A program made the translations under genes and the position numbers. A stretch of 64,000 bases of DNA, taken from an uncultured Acidimicrobiales bacterium (GTDB taxonomy: Bacteria > Actinomycetota > Acidimicrobiia > Acidimicrobiales > SZUA-35). Positions within the stretch are counted from its first letter, which is position 1, and each line of letters begins with the position of its first letter. Of this stretch, positions 28,066 to 36,353 are shown piece by piece. The stretch lies in assembly GCA_937922805.1 (NCBI GenBank), contig CALAJV010000013.1, positions 1 to 64,000 on the forward strand, in the 5' to 3' direction. Below the pieces are notes generated by a model. It had not been told where the DNA came from and made no database searches. It saw nothing but the letters and a program-made list of their open reading frames with translations.

Positions 28066-28389
28066 ATGCAGTTTGACAAAGATCTTGAATCCGAACACAG
28101 AGAACTGTTCCTACAAGCACGAGACTTCTTGCTCTCCTTTGAAGGGATAGTCGAAACAAAGAAGGAGCGGATTACGACCTACAGCAATGCGAAGGGCGGA
28201 GTCTGCCATATGCGAACCATGCCCCATGGAATCGATTTCGGGTTCCTTAAGGGAGCGAAGATGGAGGACCGTCTCGGGCTCTTAACCGGCAAAGGGAAGG
28301 CGATTCGAGTCTTGCCTCAAACCGAATTGGACAAGGAAGCGGTCGAATACTATCTGGAGCAAGCCATCAAAATTAATTCGGAAAAGTAG
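28066..28389 (+). CDS. DUF1801-family small protein
   Basis: A 107-residue cytoplasmic protein. HGIDFGFLKGAKMEDRLGLL then TGKGKAIRVLPQ is the conserved core of DUF1801 (YdhG-like), small alpha/beta proteins of uncertain role, some described as frataxin-like. An N-terminal helix and a C-terminal helix (KEAVEYYLEQAIKI) flank it. The gene follows the amidase gene by 75 bases in the same direction. No membrane segment. Confidence 0.75.
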   Translation: MQFDKDLESEHRELFLQARDFLLSFEGIVETKKERITTYSNAKGGVCHMRTMPHGIDFGFLKGAKMEDRLGLLTGKGKAIRVLPQTELDKEAVEYYLEQAIKINSEK

Positions 28390-28391
28390 GG

Positions 28392-28414
28392 CCGGATTAG
28401 TTCCGTGAATCCGG
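28392..28414 (+). terminator. hairpin after the DUF1801 gene
   Basis: CCGGATT (28392-28398) pairs with AATCCGG (28408-28414), loop 9, immediately after the stop codon. No T run follows on the plus strand. Confidence 0.4.
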
Positions 28415-28480
28415 TCCCTCTCGAACCAAGAGCGTGTAGCTCTGGCTGCCGCAGCAGCACAAGTGGCACTGGGTTGGTAG

Positions 28481-28554
28481 TGGAGCTGAGGAGAATCGAA
28501 CTCCTGACCCCCTGCATGCAAAGCAGGTGCTCTAGCCAACTGAGCTACAGCCCC
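28481..28554 (-). tRNA. tRNA-Ala (anticodon TGC)
   Basis: The minus strand reads GGGGCTGTAGCTCAGTTGGC and folds into a normal cloverleaf. Acceptor GGGGCTG pairs with CAGCTCC (one G-U), and the D arm is GCTC/GAGC. The anticodon stem CCTGC/GCAGG holds the loop TTTGCAT, so the anticodon is TGC. The T arm AGGAG/CTCCT encloses TTCGATT, and the discriminator is A. CCA is not encoded. Confidence 0.97.
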
Positions 28555-28742
28555 ATAACCAGGAACCTAGGCTAGCGGGTGAACTGACGACTCACTGGCA
28601 ATTTGTGCTGGAGATTTCACCTATTTGCCGAACAACTGATCAGCGGGGGCTGAGAGGCGGCAGACATCGGCCCGTTTAGTCGATTTCCAGCCTGGAATGG
28701 GCCCGATCTAGCAGGCACAACTGGGCGATCTAGACTACTACG

Positions 28743-29978
28743 ATGGGCCGTATCCAGCGCAGATCAGCCGCCCTAGTAGCAGCATTTTTGGGGGTGATTT
28801 GTGGGCTCACTTTGGCTTCATGTGGCAACCGGTCGGCGGCCCCTAGTGAAGAAACTCACCAGACCTCTGGTTCCGTGTCGCTAACTGAGACCACCGCTTC
28901 TCTTACGACCGAGACTCGACCCGAGCAAGACGTTGAACCTGAGTCAGTACCGGTCGCAGAAACCGACCCGAACGTGTTGGCCGAGTTTGTCAGCCAGCAC
29001 AACGGAAACTACTCGTTGGACGACCGCGGGGATGTGGCGGTGAAGGTTCTTGAGCCTGGTCAACGCAAGGGCGCTATTCCGGCCGAGCTGTTCGTCGTGC
29101 CGACAACGTTGGCACTGTTCAAGATTTTGGGACTGGTCGACGTTGACGCCGACGGCGATTTGATTGCCCAGCATCGGGTCGACTCGATTCGAGGCGCTTG
29201 CTGCCCTGTGGCGGTATGGGAGAACGACGACGATCCGCTGTTGAGAAGTGTCGTAGTTGTTCACGAACTGACTCACCTTGCCGACATCGGTCGGGGTAAC
29301 CTCTACCAGTTACTCGACGAAGATCTCGATGTGTTAGCGCAAGAACAGGTCAGCCTCGTCGCTGTTCCTGTCGAGGGCAATGCCAGCCGGGTTCACACGC
29401 TTTACCAAGACGAACTGGTAGCTGCCGGCGCCGACCCAAACCTGTTCCAAATTGGCTGGACCGACCCGGCCGTTCCTGAGGCCGTGGCCCGAGTGTGGCA
29501 GTTCGCCTATGTCGATGGACAGATATTCATGCAAGCGCTGTTCGACCGAGGCGGCTACGAATACCTCAATCTCGCATTCGAGCGGCCGCCGACTTCGTCC
29601 GAACAGGTCTATGACATTGATGCGTACCTGGCCGAAGAGTTGCCTCTGACAATTGACCCGCCTGACACACCATCAGGAGCAAAACCGGCGAATGACAAGG
29701 TAACGCTTGGGGCGTTCGTCCTCAAACTACTGGCCGAGAGATCGCTTTCAGACCAACAGGCCCAGAACCTCGCTACCGCCTGGGCCGGCGACGCCACTAT
29801 CTTGTACAAGTTCAATAACCAGTCGTGCGTTAGTTCGTCGATTGTGATGGACAGCAAAGGCGACGCAGCCAGCTTGGTCGACGTTCTCACTCAAATTTCA
29901 GATGATGTGGTCGTTGACTACGACGACCTTGAGACGGTCGACTTCACTCGCTGCATACCTTCGATCGAGCCCGATTAG
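28743..29978 (+). CDS. lipoprotein with HExxH metallopeptidase-like domain
   Basis: A 411-residue protein with a lipobox (LTLASC, Cys at about 27) and a Ser/Thr/Glu-rich spacer to about residue 75. The folded part contains VVVHELTHLADIGRG, an HExxH zinc motif, and about 25 residues later VEGNASRVH, whose Glu fits as third zinc ligand. It then has FAYVDGQIFMQALFDRGG and FERPPTSSEQVYDIDAYL, which recall a bacterial family of HELTH metallopeptidase-like proteins with an EGxA motif and a PPTSTEQ-like block. The family likeness is from memory of motif order. Likely an extracellular membrane-tethered peptidase with unknown substrate. It is alone, facing the MhuD-like gene with a 15-base gap. Confidence 0.75.
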   Translation: MGRIQRRSAALVAAFLGVICGLTLASCGNRSAAPSEETHQTSGSVSLTETTASLTTETRPEQDVEPESVPVAETDPNVLAEFVSQHNGNYSLDDRGDVAVKVLEPGQRKGAIPAELFVVPTTLALFKILGLVDVDADGDLIAQHRVDSIRGACCPVAVWENDDDPLLRSVVVVHELTHLADIGRGNLYQLLDEDLDVLAQEQVSLVAVPVEGNASRVHTLYQDELVAAGADPNLFQIGWTDPAVPEAVARVWQFAYVDGQIFMQALFDRGGYEYLNLAFERPPTSSEQVYDIDAYLAEELPLTIDPPDTPSGAKPANDKVTLGAFVLKLLAERSLSDQQAQNLATAWAGDATILYKFNNQSCVSSSIVMDSKGDAASLVDVLTQISDDVVVDYDDLETVDFTRCIPSIEPD

Positions 29979-29993
29979 TCAGCGAAGACTGGC

Positions 29994-30374
29994 CTACACG
30001 CCGCTTGGGCCAGCCTCAACTTCGACTTCGAACTCAAGTAACGTCGCCCCCATGCTGACCGGGGGCGGTCCGGGGGACTCGTCGCCTGCCTCACCCTCAC
30101 CTGTGTTTCCGGTTGCACGTTCGCCGTCGCCCCCGGGGCGGGCGTGGGCGGCTCGGGCCCCGTCACCATCTCGCCACTCGTCGTACGATTCTTGATCAGA
30201 CCATCGGGTGTATACAAACCAGCGAGTTTCTGTCTCAGCAGTTGGGCGTAGCAATTCGAATCCGAGAAACCCTTTGACGTCGCTCAAACTACTCATTCGA
30301 TCAGAGAACCGCTTAACGATCTCATCACCAGCGTTAGGTGGAATTTCAAGTGCATTTATTTTGACAACAGCCAT
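29994..30374 (-). CDS. MhuD-like heme-degrading monooxygenase
   Basis: A 126-residue ABM-fold protein beginning MAVVKINALEIPPNAGDEIV and continuing FLGFELLRP and FVYTRWSDQESYDEW, close to mycobacterial MhuD. Key residues line up: N7, R26, W67 and the heme-ligand H77 in RAAHARP. MhuD opens the heme ring to release iron without carbon monoxide. Between H77 and the last strand (MGATLLEFEVEVEAG) there is an acidic Gly/Pro-rich stretch of roughly 20 residues more than in MhuD, positions about 80-105. No transport gene lies next to it. Confidence 0.85.
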   Translation of the reverse strand: MAVVKINALEIPPNAGDEIVKRFSDRMSSLSDVKGFLGFELLRPTAETETRWFVYTRWSDQESYDEWRDGDGARAAHARPGGDGERATGNTGEGEAGDESPGPPPVSMGATLLEFEVEVEAGPSGV

Positions 30375-30543
30375 GCGCCAATAATCTCACAGCAACCAGG
30401 TCAAAAGATCAATCAAGCCACAATGAATCGCCGGCCGAATCGGGCCTCGAACCTGTGCTGACATCCGAACCCTGCCCGGACTACAATTTGAGCCGAAGGA
30501 ATGCCGCCCCACCAGCACTTTTTGCCGACTCGAAGGTACCTAC

Positions 30544-31251
30544 ATGGCAGCCAACAAAGCTACGTCATCAAAATCTGATCACGAGTTTCAAGGCTTTCCG
30601 GCCGAGGGTTTGAAGTTTCTCAAGACCTTGGGCAAGAAAGACAAGACCTGGTTTGACGCCAACCGAGACACGTACAAAAACACTGTGGTTGCGCCAACCA
30701 AAGCGTTTGTCGTCACGCTCGGAGAAATGATTGCCGAAGAGTTCGCGCCAAACATCGTGGCCGAGCCGAAAACGAACGGCTCGATTGCCCCAATCAACAA
30801 CGATCTTCGATTCTCACCAGATAAGAGCCCATACAAAGATCACATCACGACCAAGTTTTGGGAAGGGGACAAGAAAGCGGGACCGCTCCTCTACGTTCGG
30901 TTCAACGGTGAGCAAGTTGGCTTCTCCACCTGGGCCTCGATCACCCCAGCCGACGTGTTCAGGCAACGACTCGACGACGACAAGTCGGGGCAGCAGTTTT
31001 CCCGCATTCTGGAAAAGTTGGGCAACCAGCACCAAATCGATACCGGCGAAGAAGGCGCCTTAAAGAAGGTTCCTAAGCCATACGATCCAGACCACCCGAG
31101 AGCCGACTATCTTCGTCGGAGAGGGTTCTTGTTCGCCCGGTGGTTAGAGCCAACGCCGAAGAGCATCAGCAGCCCAAAATTCGTCGACTATTGCCTCGAT
31201 CGGCTTAGCGACTGCGCCGACCTTCACCGCTGGACGGTCGACAACTTATAG
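30544..31251 (+). CDS. DUF2461-family protein
   Basis: A 235-residue cytoplasmic protein. GFPAEGLKFLKTLGKKDKTW with FDANRDTYK, then INNDLRFSPDKSPYKDHI, are the hallmarks of DUF2461 (TIGR02453). Members are widespread and have no established activity. The rest has mixed alpha/beta character and ends in FVDYCLDRLSDCADLHRWTV. Length is usual. A bidirectional hairpin terminator follows directly, since the next gene is convergent. Confidence 0.88.
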   Translation: MAANKATSSKSDHEFQGFPAEGLKFLKTLGKKDKTWFDANRDTYKNTVVAPTKAFVVTLGEMIAEEFAPNIVAEPKTNGSIAPINNDLRFSPDKSPYKDHITTKFWEGDKKAGPLLYVRFNGEQVGFSTWASITPADVFRQRLDDDKSGQQFSRILEKLGNQHQIDTGEEGALKKVPKPYDPDHPRADYLRRRGFLFARWLEPTPKSISSPKFVDYCLDRLSDCADLHRWTVDNL

Positions 31252-31252
31252 C

Positions 31253-31296
31253 GTGTGCTCTGCTTAGGCCGTGCATATAGCCCAAGCAGAGCACAC
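31253..31296. terminator. bidirectional terminator, 13-bp perfect stem
   Basis: GTGTGCTCTGCTT (31253-31265) pairs perfectly with AAGCAGAGCACAC (31284-31296), loop 18 with a further GGC/GCC. It fills the 51-base gap between two convergent stops. On the plus strand TTCTTT follows. Confidence 0.8.
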
Positions 31297-31302
31297 AGTT
31301 CT

Positions 31303-34038
31303 TTAGGGAGCAGTTACGTCTCGAATGACGTAGGTGCTGAGCGGACCATTTGGAACTCCCCAGTCGCTGGTGAACGCCACCATTGTTCCGTCGGGAGAAA
31401 TAGTCGGTTTCTGACGATCATCATTTCCACCGGCTGATGCGGCAGGAGCGGCGCTGTGATGATCCCATCCGATTAGCTTGATCGATGCGGTTGAGGTGTT
31501 CCCATCAACTGAATACAACCCCAGCGGGTGATTGGGTGAGCCCGGGCCAGATTCGCCTCCGAAGGCAACCCAGCCAGGCACATTAGTCCCTCGACCGGAG
31601 ATGTAATCAGGGGTGAACCGTTCCCCGGCGCCGACTGCTGGATCAGCTCCACCGAACACCGGACTGATGTAGTTCTTCGACGGATCATCGTAGTTAGTAA
31701 CTTGAACCGAACCGTTACCTCGAGTTGTTACTTGCACGCTTTCGCCAACGCTGTTGTATGCGGTGTCGCTATGACCGCCCTCGGCGTCGACTGCGGTCAG
31801 GCCAGTTAGGTCAGCGGCTGCCCGGTAGATTGTTCGGGCACCGGTTCCGGGCAAGATAGTTACCCACTTCCCGCTCCAATCGAACGTGAGGTAGCCGCCG
31901 CCCTGGTTGAGGTCACCGTGAGGGAACACAAGCTCGCCCAACACTCGATCGTTGGCAATGTCATACGATATAAGCGTGTTGGTTGCCGCCTCATACAGGA
32001 GCACTTTTGAGTCGTCTCCAGGAAGGTTGCCTTTAGAGCGGAACGCAAGTTTCGATCCGGGCCGGGTGTAAAGCGGTGTCGTGACCCCGGTGTCGACATT
32101 GAACGAAACGAAGCTTTCGCCAGGAGACAAGATGCCGTAAATGAGGCTGGGGTTTGTGTTGCTCCATACTCGATCAGAGTTCAAAGGGATCCGAGTTGGA
32201 AGCAGTTCATAGTTGTTGGTTGCGTCGAGAATGCGGTTGGCGTCGACACCGCCGTTGCCGATCATCATTTTGGTTGAGTCAGCGTTCCAAGCCTGACGAC
32301 TGTTGTAGTAGTGGAGTCCGTTGCCCGATGCGTCGCTAACCCGCATAATTTCGGTTCCGGCCACATCGCCTGGCTCCCAAACCCCTAGCGCTGGCTTTGC
32401 ACGGCCGGCTACCAGCGACCCGCTCGACCATGAAGCTGAGTTCGTTGTTGCAACCGATGGAAATGGTGTTCCAGTTGGATTCGTACCCGACGCTACGGTT
32501 ACTACCGTTTCAGGCAAGGCGGCCGGACCGGCGCCATAAGAGGAGTTCCGGACGACAAGAACGGCAGCCAATTCCTGTTGCTGCTCAGGAGTTAACGCAT
32601 CGATTTCTTTCTGCCATGCTTCCTTCTGATCGTCTGGAACCTGCGCTAGAGCATTAGCCAGAATCGCGTCTCGTTGCTCAGCCGTCAGCGATTGTCGGGC
32701 GGCCTCGATCAGTTGCTCAGTAGACGGTTTCAACGCTTCGGAAACTTCGGGGTTTTCAGCTTGGGCCGAGTAGCTATCCACGATGTCTCGTGCCAAACGT
32801 TGTTGCTGGTCGGGAGTTAGGTCAGCAATTTGGGTGGCGAAGGACTCTTTTTGATCCTCAGGTACTTGGAGCAAAGCCCAAGCGAAGATTTGTTGTAATT
32901 GAGCCTCAGTGAGCTCTGGCTCAGCGGCTGCCGTTGCTGCGGTAGCGCTCGTTGCCCCCGCCGGGGTGTTGGCGCTATTAGCTCCGACTGATCGCTTGAT
33001 CAGTTCGCCTGCAAGTTCTTTTCGCTGCTCGGGGATTAGTTGACCAACTGCTTCGACGAAATCTGGCCGTTCGGCTTCGGGAAGCTGCTGCAAGGTTAGG
33101 GCAAACACTTGCTGCACTTGCTCCTCCGACAAGTTCGTTACATCGACGCCTGAGCCAGAAGCAGCATCTGGAGCTGGAGATGGGGTAGCTGGAGATGCGG
33201 TAGCTGGAGCTGGAGTGGCCGCCTTCTTCGGAGCTTCAGCCGACGCAGCGGGAGCGGAAGCAGCAGCTTGCTTTTGACGTTCGTAGAGAGAGATCGCTAG
33301 CGACTCTCGTTCCTTCGGTGTGAGCTTCTCAAGGTCGGCCAAGAATTTCTCTCGTTGCTCGACCGACAGTTTCTCTAGAACAGCAACAAACACTTCCTTT
33401 TGCTGATCTACGTTCAGTGTGGCTGTACTCGTCTGCTGCTTCGCTTCAGATTTCGCCGGAGCGGAAGTTTGGACAGCCTGTTCAGATTTAGCGGGTGCGT
33501 CTGATTTGGCTGGAGCTTCCGCCGACGCGGCAGACTGTGCACGCTGTTGTTCCAGGATTGAAAGTGCCAACCGTTCTCGTTCTTCAGCCGACAGCTGCTG
33601 GAGCTGCGTTATGAAGCTTTGTTGTTGCTCCGCCGACAGGTTTTGGAGAACGCTAGCGAAGATCTGTTGTTGCTGTTCGGCAGACAACTTCGGCGCTGCC
33701 GGCTGCGAGGCTGCCGGTTGACTCTTAGCTGTCGATGACGACCCACTTGACGACGATTGGCTTGTGGCCGACTTCGAGTTCTTATTTCCGGGGCTGCTAT
33801 GGCCAATTTGTTGGCTTGAGCATACCCATTTCCCACCGAGTGGGTCGCAGTCAATCCGGGGTTGGGAGCATCTGTTGGCGTATGCTTGGCGGGCTGAACC
33901 TAATGAGTTGCCACTCGCCTCGCATCGACCAGAGCCCTCACTGACCGACGAATTGAAGATGAGGAATGCCAACACCAGCGCGGCTATACACCCGATGGCC
34001 ACCGGCACATCTCGACGTCCGCGAATCGCAAAATTCAT
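31303..34038 (-). CDS. surface protein with five ~50-residue repeats and a propeller-like domain
   Basis: About 911 residues from ATG 34038, chosen over GTG 34053 because GGGAAGAG lies just upstream. A basic N-terminus precedes a hydrophobic segment (VAIGCIAALVLAFLIF). A short Cys-containing region and a Ser/Lys/Ala-rich linker follow. Five tandem units of about 50 residues cover roughly 130-530, each with the plan LSxEQQQQIFAxxLQxLxxE, then LxxLxxxERxxLAxxL, separated by Ala/Pro/Lys-rich spacers. The C-terminal 370 residues look like a TolB/WD-type propeller, with RQAWNADSTKMMIGNGG, LPGDDSKVLLYEAATNTLIS and TISPDGTMVAFTSDWG. The repeats are helical by composition. Likely cell-surface or wall-spanning. 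Function unknown. Confidence 0.75.
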   Translation of the reverse strand: MNFAIRGRRDVPVAIGCIAALVLAFLIFNSSVSEGSGRCEASGNSLGSARQAYANRCSQPRIDCDPLGGKWVCSSQQIGHSSPGNKNSKSATSQSSSSGSSSTAKSQPAASQPAAPKLSAEQQQQIFASVLQNLSAEQQQSFITQLQQLSAEERERLALSILEQQRAQSAASAEAPAKSDAPAKSEQAVQTSAPAKSEAKQQTSTATLNVDQQKEVFVAVLEKLSVEQREKFLADLEKLTPKERESLAISLYERQKQAAASAPAASAEAPKKAATPAPATASPATPSPAPDAASGSGVDVTNLSEEQVQQVFALTLQQLPEAERPDFVEAVGQLIPEQRKELAGELIKRSVGANSANTPAGATSATAATAAAEPELTEAQLQQIFAWALLQVPEDQKESFATQIADLTPDQQQRLARDIVDSYSAQAENPEVSEALKPSTEQLIEAARQSLTAEQRDAILANALAQVPDDQKEAWQKEIDALTPEQQQELAAVLVVRNSSYGAGPAALPETVVTVASGTNPTGTPFPSVATTNSASWSSGSLVAGRAKPALGVWEPGDVAGTEIMRVSDASGNGLHYYNSRQAWNADSTKMMIGNGGVDANRILDATNNYELLPTRIPLNSDRVWSNTNPSLIYGILSPGESFVSFNVDTGVTTPLYTRPGSKLAFRSKGNLPGDDSKVLLYEAATNTLISYDIANDRVLGELVFPHGDLNQGGGYLTFDWSGKWVTILPGTGARTIYRAAADLTGLTAVDAEGGHSDTAYNSVGESVQVTTRGNGSVQVTNYDDPSKNYISPVFGGADPAVGAGERFTPDYISGRGTNVPGWVAFGGESGPGSPNHPLGLYSVDGNTSTASIKLIGWDHHSAAPAASAGGNDDRQKPTISPDGTMVAFTSDWGVPNGPLSTYVIRDVTAP

Positions 34039-34373
34039 GACTTCTCTTCCCACCTAAGAATACGAACAGCGAAAAATCCTGAACGACTTCAAAGTCCCAC
34101 CGATTTCCCACCAGCCGCAGTACAGCGACTACCACTAATGGTACTTGATCAGGTCACTAGTTGTCTACGCAGCGTCTCGACGAGAGCCTTTTTCGGCCAC
34201 TTTCGAGCGATTTTGTGACACACCCGTCAAATACGGACGCTAGCGGATTCGATTGCAGAAACCCCTAAGCCTGCCACTATGGGCAGGTACACAAATTTTG
34301 GGGCTGGCCCTTGGTCTATCCAACCGCGCACTCAGAGCTAGTTTGTGGTTCACGAGCCACTACTATCGGGGCT
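34039..34373. other. divergent intergenic region
   Basis: This 335-base gap separates two divergent genes and must carry both promoters, though I could not place them with confidence. TACCACTAATGGTA (34130-34143) is a 5-bp palindrome with a 4-base centre that could be an operator. CCTGCC/GGCAGG (34270-34275 and 34282-34287) forms a small hairpin. No gene seen. Confidence 0.4.
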
Positions 34374-35087
34374 ATGAAGTCGGCGAATCTACCAACAACG
34401 CTTCTCTTCCTGACCCGGATCAAGCCATCCAATGCACTGCGTTGGCGAAGGCCAGCCAGACCGGCAGGAGCGCCTGCGAGAATCTCGGGCCTGGCCGCGC
34501 TTATTGCGGTCACGATCGTGGCAGCCGGATGCAGCAGCGGGAGCAGCGAACAGATAGCGGTTAACGGAACCGAAAGCCCCATCTCGGTGAACGTCATCGA
34601 AGAAGTGGAAAATGCTCTAGGGATCGATCGAGCCGAGATTGATTTCAGTAACCCGATTATTTTGGAACCTTCTACGTGTTTGCTTCATGGAGCGTGGCCG
34701 AGTCAAGCCCTCAACGCTCAAGCTCGCTACTTCGCTCAGATCCCCGGTCAGCCGGTTATCCAAGGACCAGCCGAAGGGGCACCCCAAGCGGTTCTACAAG
34801 CCTGCTTTGATGAGGCTGGCATCTCACCATCGGCTGATAGCGTCGCCACTGCCGTGCTCCGGCTCGATGCAACTCAAACCAGACTGCAGCCGTTGACCCC
34901 GAACATGGCAACATTCCTCGAACCTTATGGTGTGCCGTACCACGAACCGAAGACGGTCGAAAACGGAGACACCTCAGTCACAACGTTCTTTGCTAACGAC
35001 TTCGAGGTGGTCGGGGTACTTCAAGTAACGGTGACGAGGGCCAGCGATGGAAGCCTAACAATCGACTACAACGAGCTTGCCAGCTAG
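34374..35087 (+). CDS. putative lipoprotein of unknown function
   Basis: From ATG 34374 the product has 237 residues. A long basic head (about 36 residues, with RWRRPARPAGAPAR) precedes a hydrophobic stretch and the lipobox IVAAGCSSGSS, so the mature protein begins at Cys about 52. The mature part is compact, with IDFSNPIILEPSTCLLHGAW and a second Cys in AVLQACFDEAG that could form a disulfide. The C-terminus is beta-rich (VVGVLQVTVTRASDGSLTID). I do not recognise a family. An upstream in-frame start at 34311 would only add an implausible head. Confidence 0.6.
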   Translation: MKSANLPTTLLFLTRIKPSNALRWRRPARPAGAPARISGLAALIAVTIVAAGCSSGSSEQIAVNGTESPISVNVIEEVENALGIDRAEIDFSNPIILEPSTCLLHGAWPSQALNAQARYFAQIPGQPVIQGPAEGAPQAVLQACFDEAGISPSADSVATAVLRLDATQTRLQPLTPNMATFLEPYGVPYHEPKTVENGDTSVTTFFANDFEVVGVLQVTVTRASDGSLTIDYNELAS

Positions 35088-35132
35088 CGGCGTGGCTTCG
35101 ACCTCGACATCCCTCAGACTTCTCTCTCAACT

Positions 35133-36191
35133 ATGACTTTTTCACTTACTCTCGCTGCGGTTGATGTCCATGCCGAAGGTGAACCAGGTCGGGTAATTAC
35201 TGACGGCATCCCGGATCTGCCCGGCGAAACGATGCTGGCCAAAATGCGGTGGATGGAAGCGAACGCCGACCATATTCGCCAACTCATGCTCAGAGAACCG
35301 CGCGGCTACCCGGGGTTATGCTGCAACGTACTTGTCCCGCCGACACAGGCCCAAGCCGATATCGGTTTCATAATTATGGAGCAGACCGAATACGCGCCGA
35401 TGTCGGGCAGCAACCTGATCTGTGTGGTCACCGCCGTGCTTGAAACCGGGATTGTTCCCATGGTTGAACCGATTACTGAGCTCACGGCTGAAACCCCAGC
35501 CGGACTCATCAAGGTGCGTGCTAGCTGTGCCGGGGGCAAGGTAACAAACGTTCGCTTTCAAAACGTGCCGTCGTTCGCCTTGCATCTGGACGCCGAAATC
35601 GACGTTCCTCAACTTGGACCAGTCCGGGTAGACATAGCGTGGGGCGGAATGTTTTTCGTAATCGCTGATGCCGACGAACTGGGCATCGATGTCGACGGTG
35701 CAAATGGGAGCGAAATCGCACGCGTTAGCGAAATAATCCGAACAGCGACCGTCGATCAGCTTGAAGTCGTCCATCCGATCCACCCAGAGCTGACCGGTCC
35801 CAGCATTTCGCAGTTGACTAGCACGCTAGTTACCGCGACCGGAGCCGACCGGAAAAATGCGGTCACCCTGTCAACTGGTCCGCTTGACTGGAACAACCCC
35901 GACACGTGGACCGGTGCACTCGATCGGTGCCCGTGCGGGACGGGCACGTCTGCTCAAATGGCGGTCTTGCATGCTCGCGGTCAACTATCAGTCGGTGATT
36001 CCTTCACCCATGAAGGGCCGCTAGGAACAACCTTCGCTGCGACGATTCTGTCTGAAACTACGGTCGGACCGTACAACGCGATCGTTCCTGAGCTTGAAGG
36101 ACAGGGGTGGATAACGGGAACCGGTCAGTACCTGCTTGACAGCTCCGACCCTTTTCCAACCGGATTTACCGTCGGCGACATTTGGCCCTAG
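35133..36191 (+). CDS. proline racemase superfamily enzyme, Ser/Cys type
   Basis: A 352-residue member of the proline racemase / hydroxyproline epimerase / trans-3-hydroxyproline dehydratase superfamily. Family marks are VDVHAEGEPGRVI, REPRGYPGLCCNVLVPP and the C-terminal DRCPCGTGTSAQMAVLHARG. The second catalytic Cys is C268. The first catalytic position, Cys in true racemases (MCGH), is S91 here in PMSGSNLICV. In this superfamily Ser or Thr at that site is linked to dehydratase or mixed activity, so trans-3-hydroxy-L-proline dehydratase or hydroxyproline epimerase is more likely than proline racemase. Substrate not decidable from sequence. No amino-acid transporter is adjacent. Confidence 0.88.
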   Translation: MTFSLTLAAVDVHAEGEPGRVITDGIPDLPGETMLAKMRWMEANADHIRQLMLREPRGYPGLCCNVLVPPTQAQADIGFIIMEQTEYAPMSGSNLICVVTAVLETGIVPMVEPITELTAETPAGLIKVRASCAGGKVTNVRFQNVPSFALHLDAEIDVPQLGPVRVDIAWGGMFFVIADADELGIDVDGANGSEIARVSEIIRTATVDQLEVVHPIHPELTGPSISQLTSTLVTATGADRKNAVTLSTGPLDWNNPDTWTGALDRCPCGTGTSAQMAVLHARGQLSVGDSFTHEGPLGTTFAATILSETTVGPYNAIVPELEGQGWITGTGQYLLDSSDPFPTGFTVGDIWP

Positions 36192-36296
36192 CAGGGCGAT
36201 CCAGCGGTTTTGCCGTCGCCTGTAATAGTTCGACAAGGCTTCAATTAGCAAGATCTGACTAGCGACTAGAAAACGGCTTTGCTAGTGTCTCATGCC

Positions 36297-36339
36297 AAGG
36301 GAAGTGTGGCCCGAACGATTCTGCTCGTTCGTAGTCCTT
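36297..36339 (+). promoter_or_regulatory. stem-loop in the leader of the large exported protein gene
   Basis: CGAACGA (36312-36318) pairs with TCGTTCG (36325-36331), and AAGG (36297-36300) with CCTT (36336-36339), plus one possible G-U. It ends just before the ribosome-binding site AGGTGGGG and could influence translation. It does not match a riboswitch class I know. Confidence 0.35.
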
Positions 36340-36353
36340 AGGTGGGGAATTCA

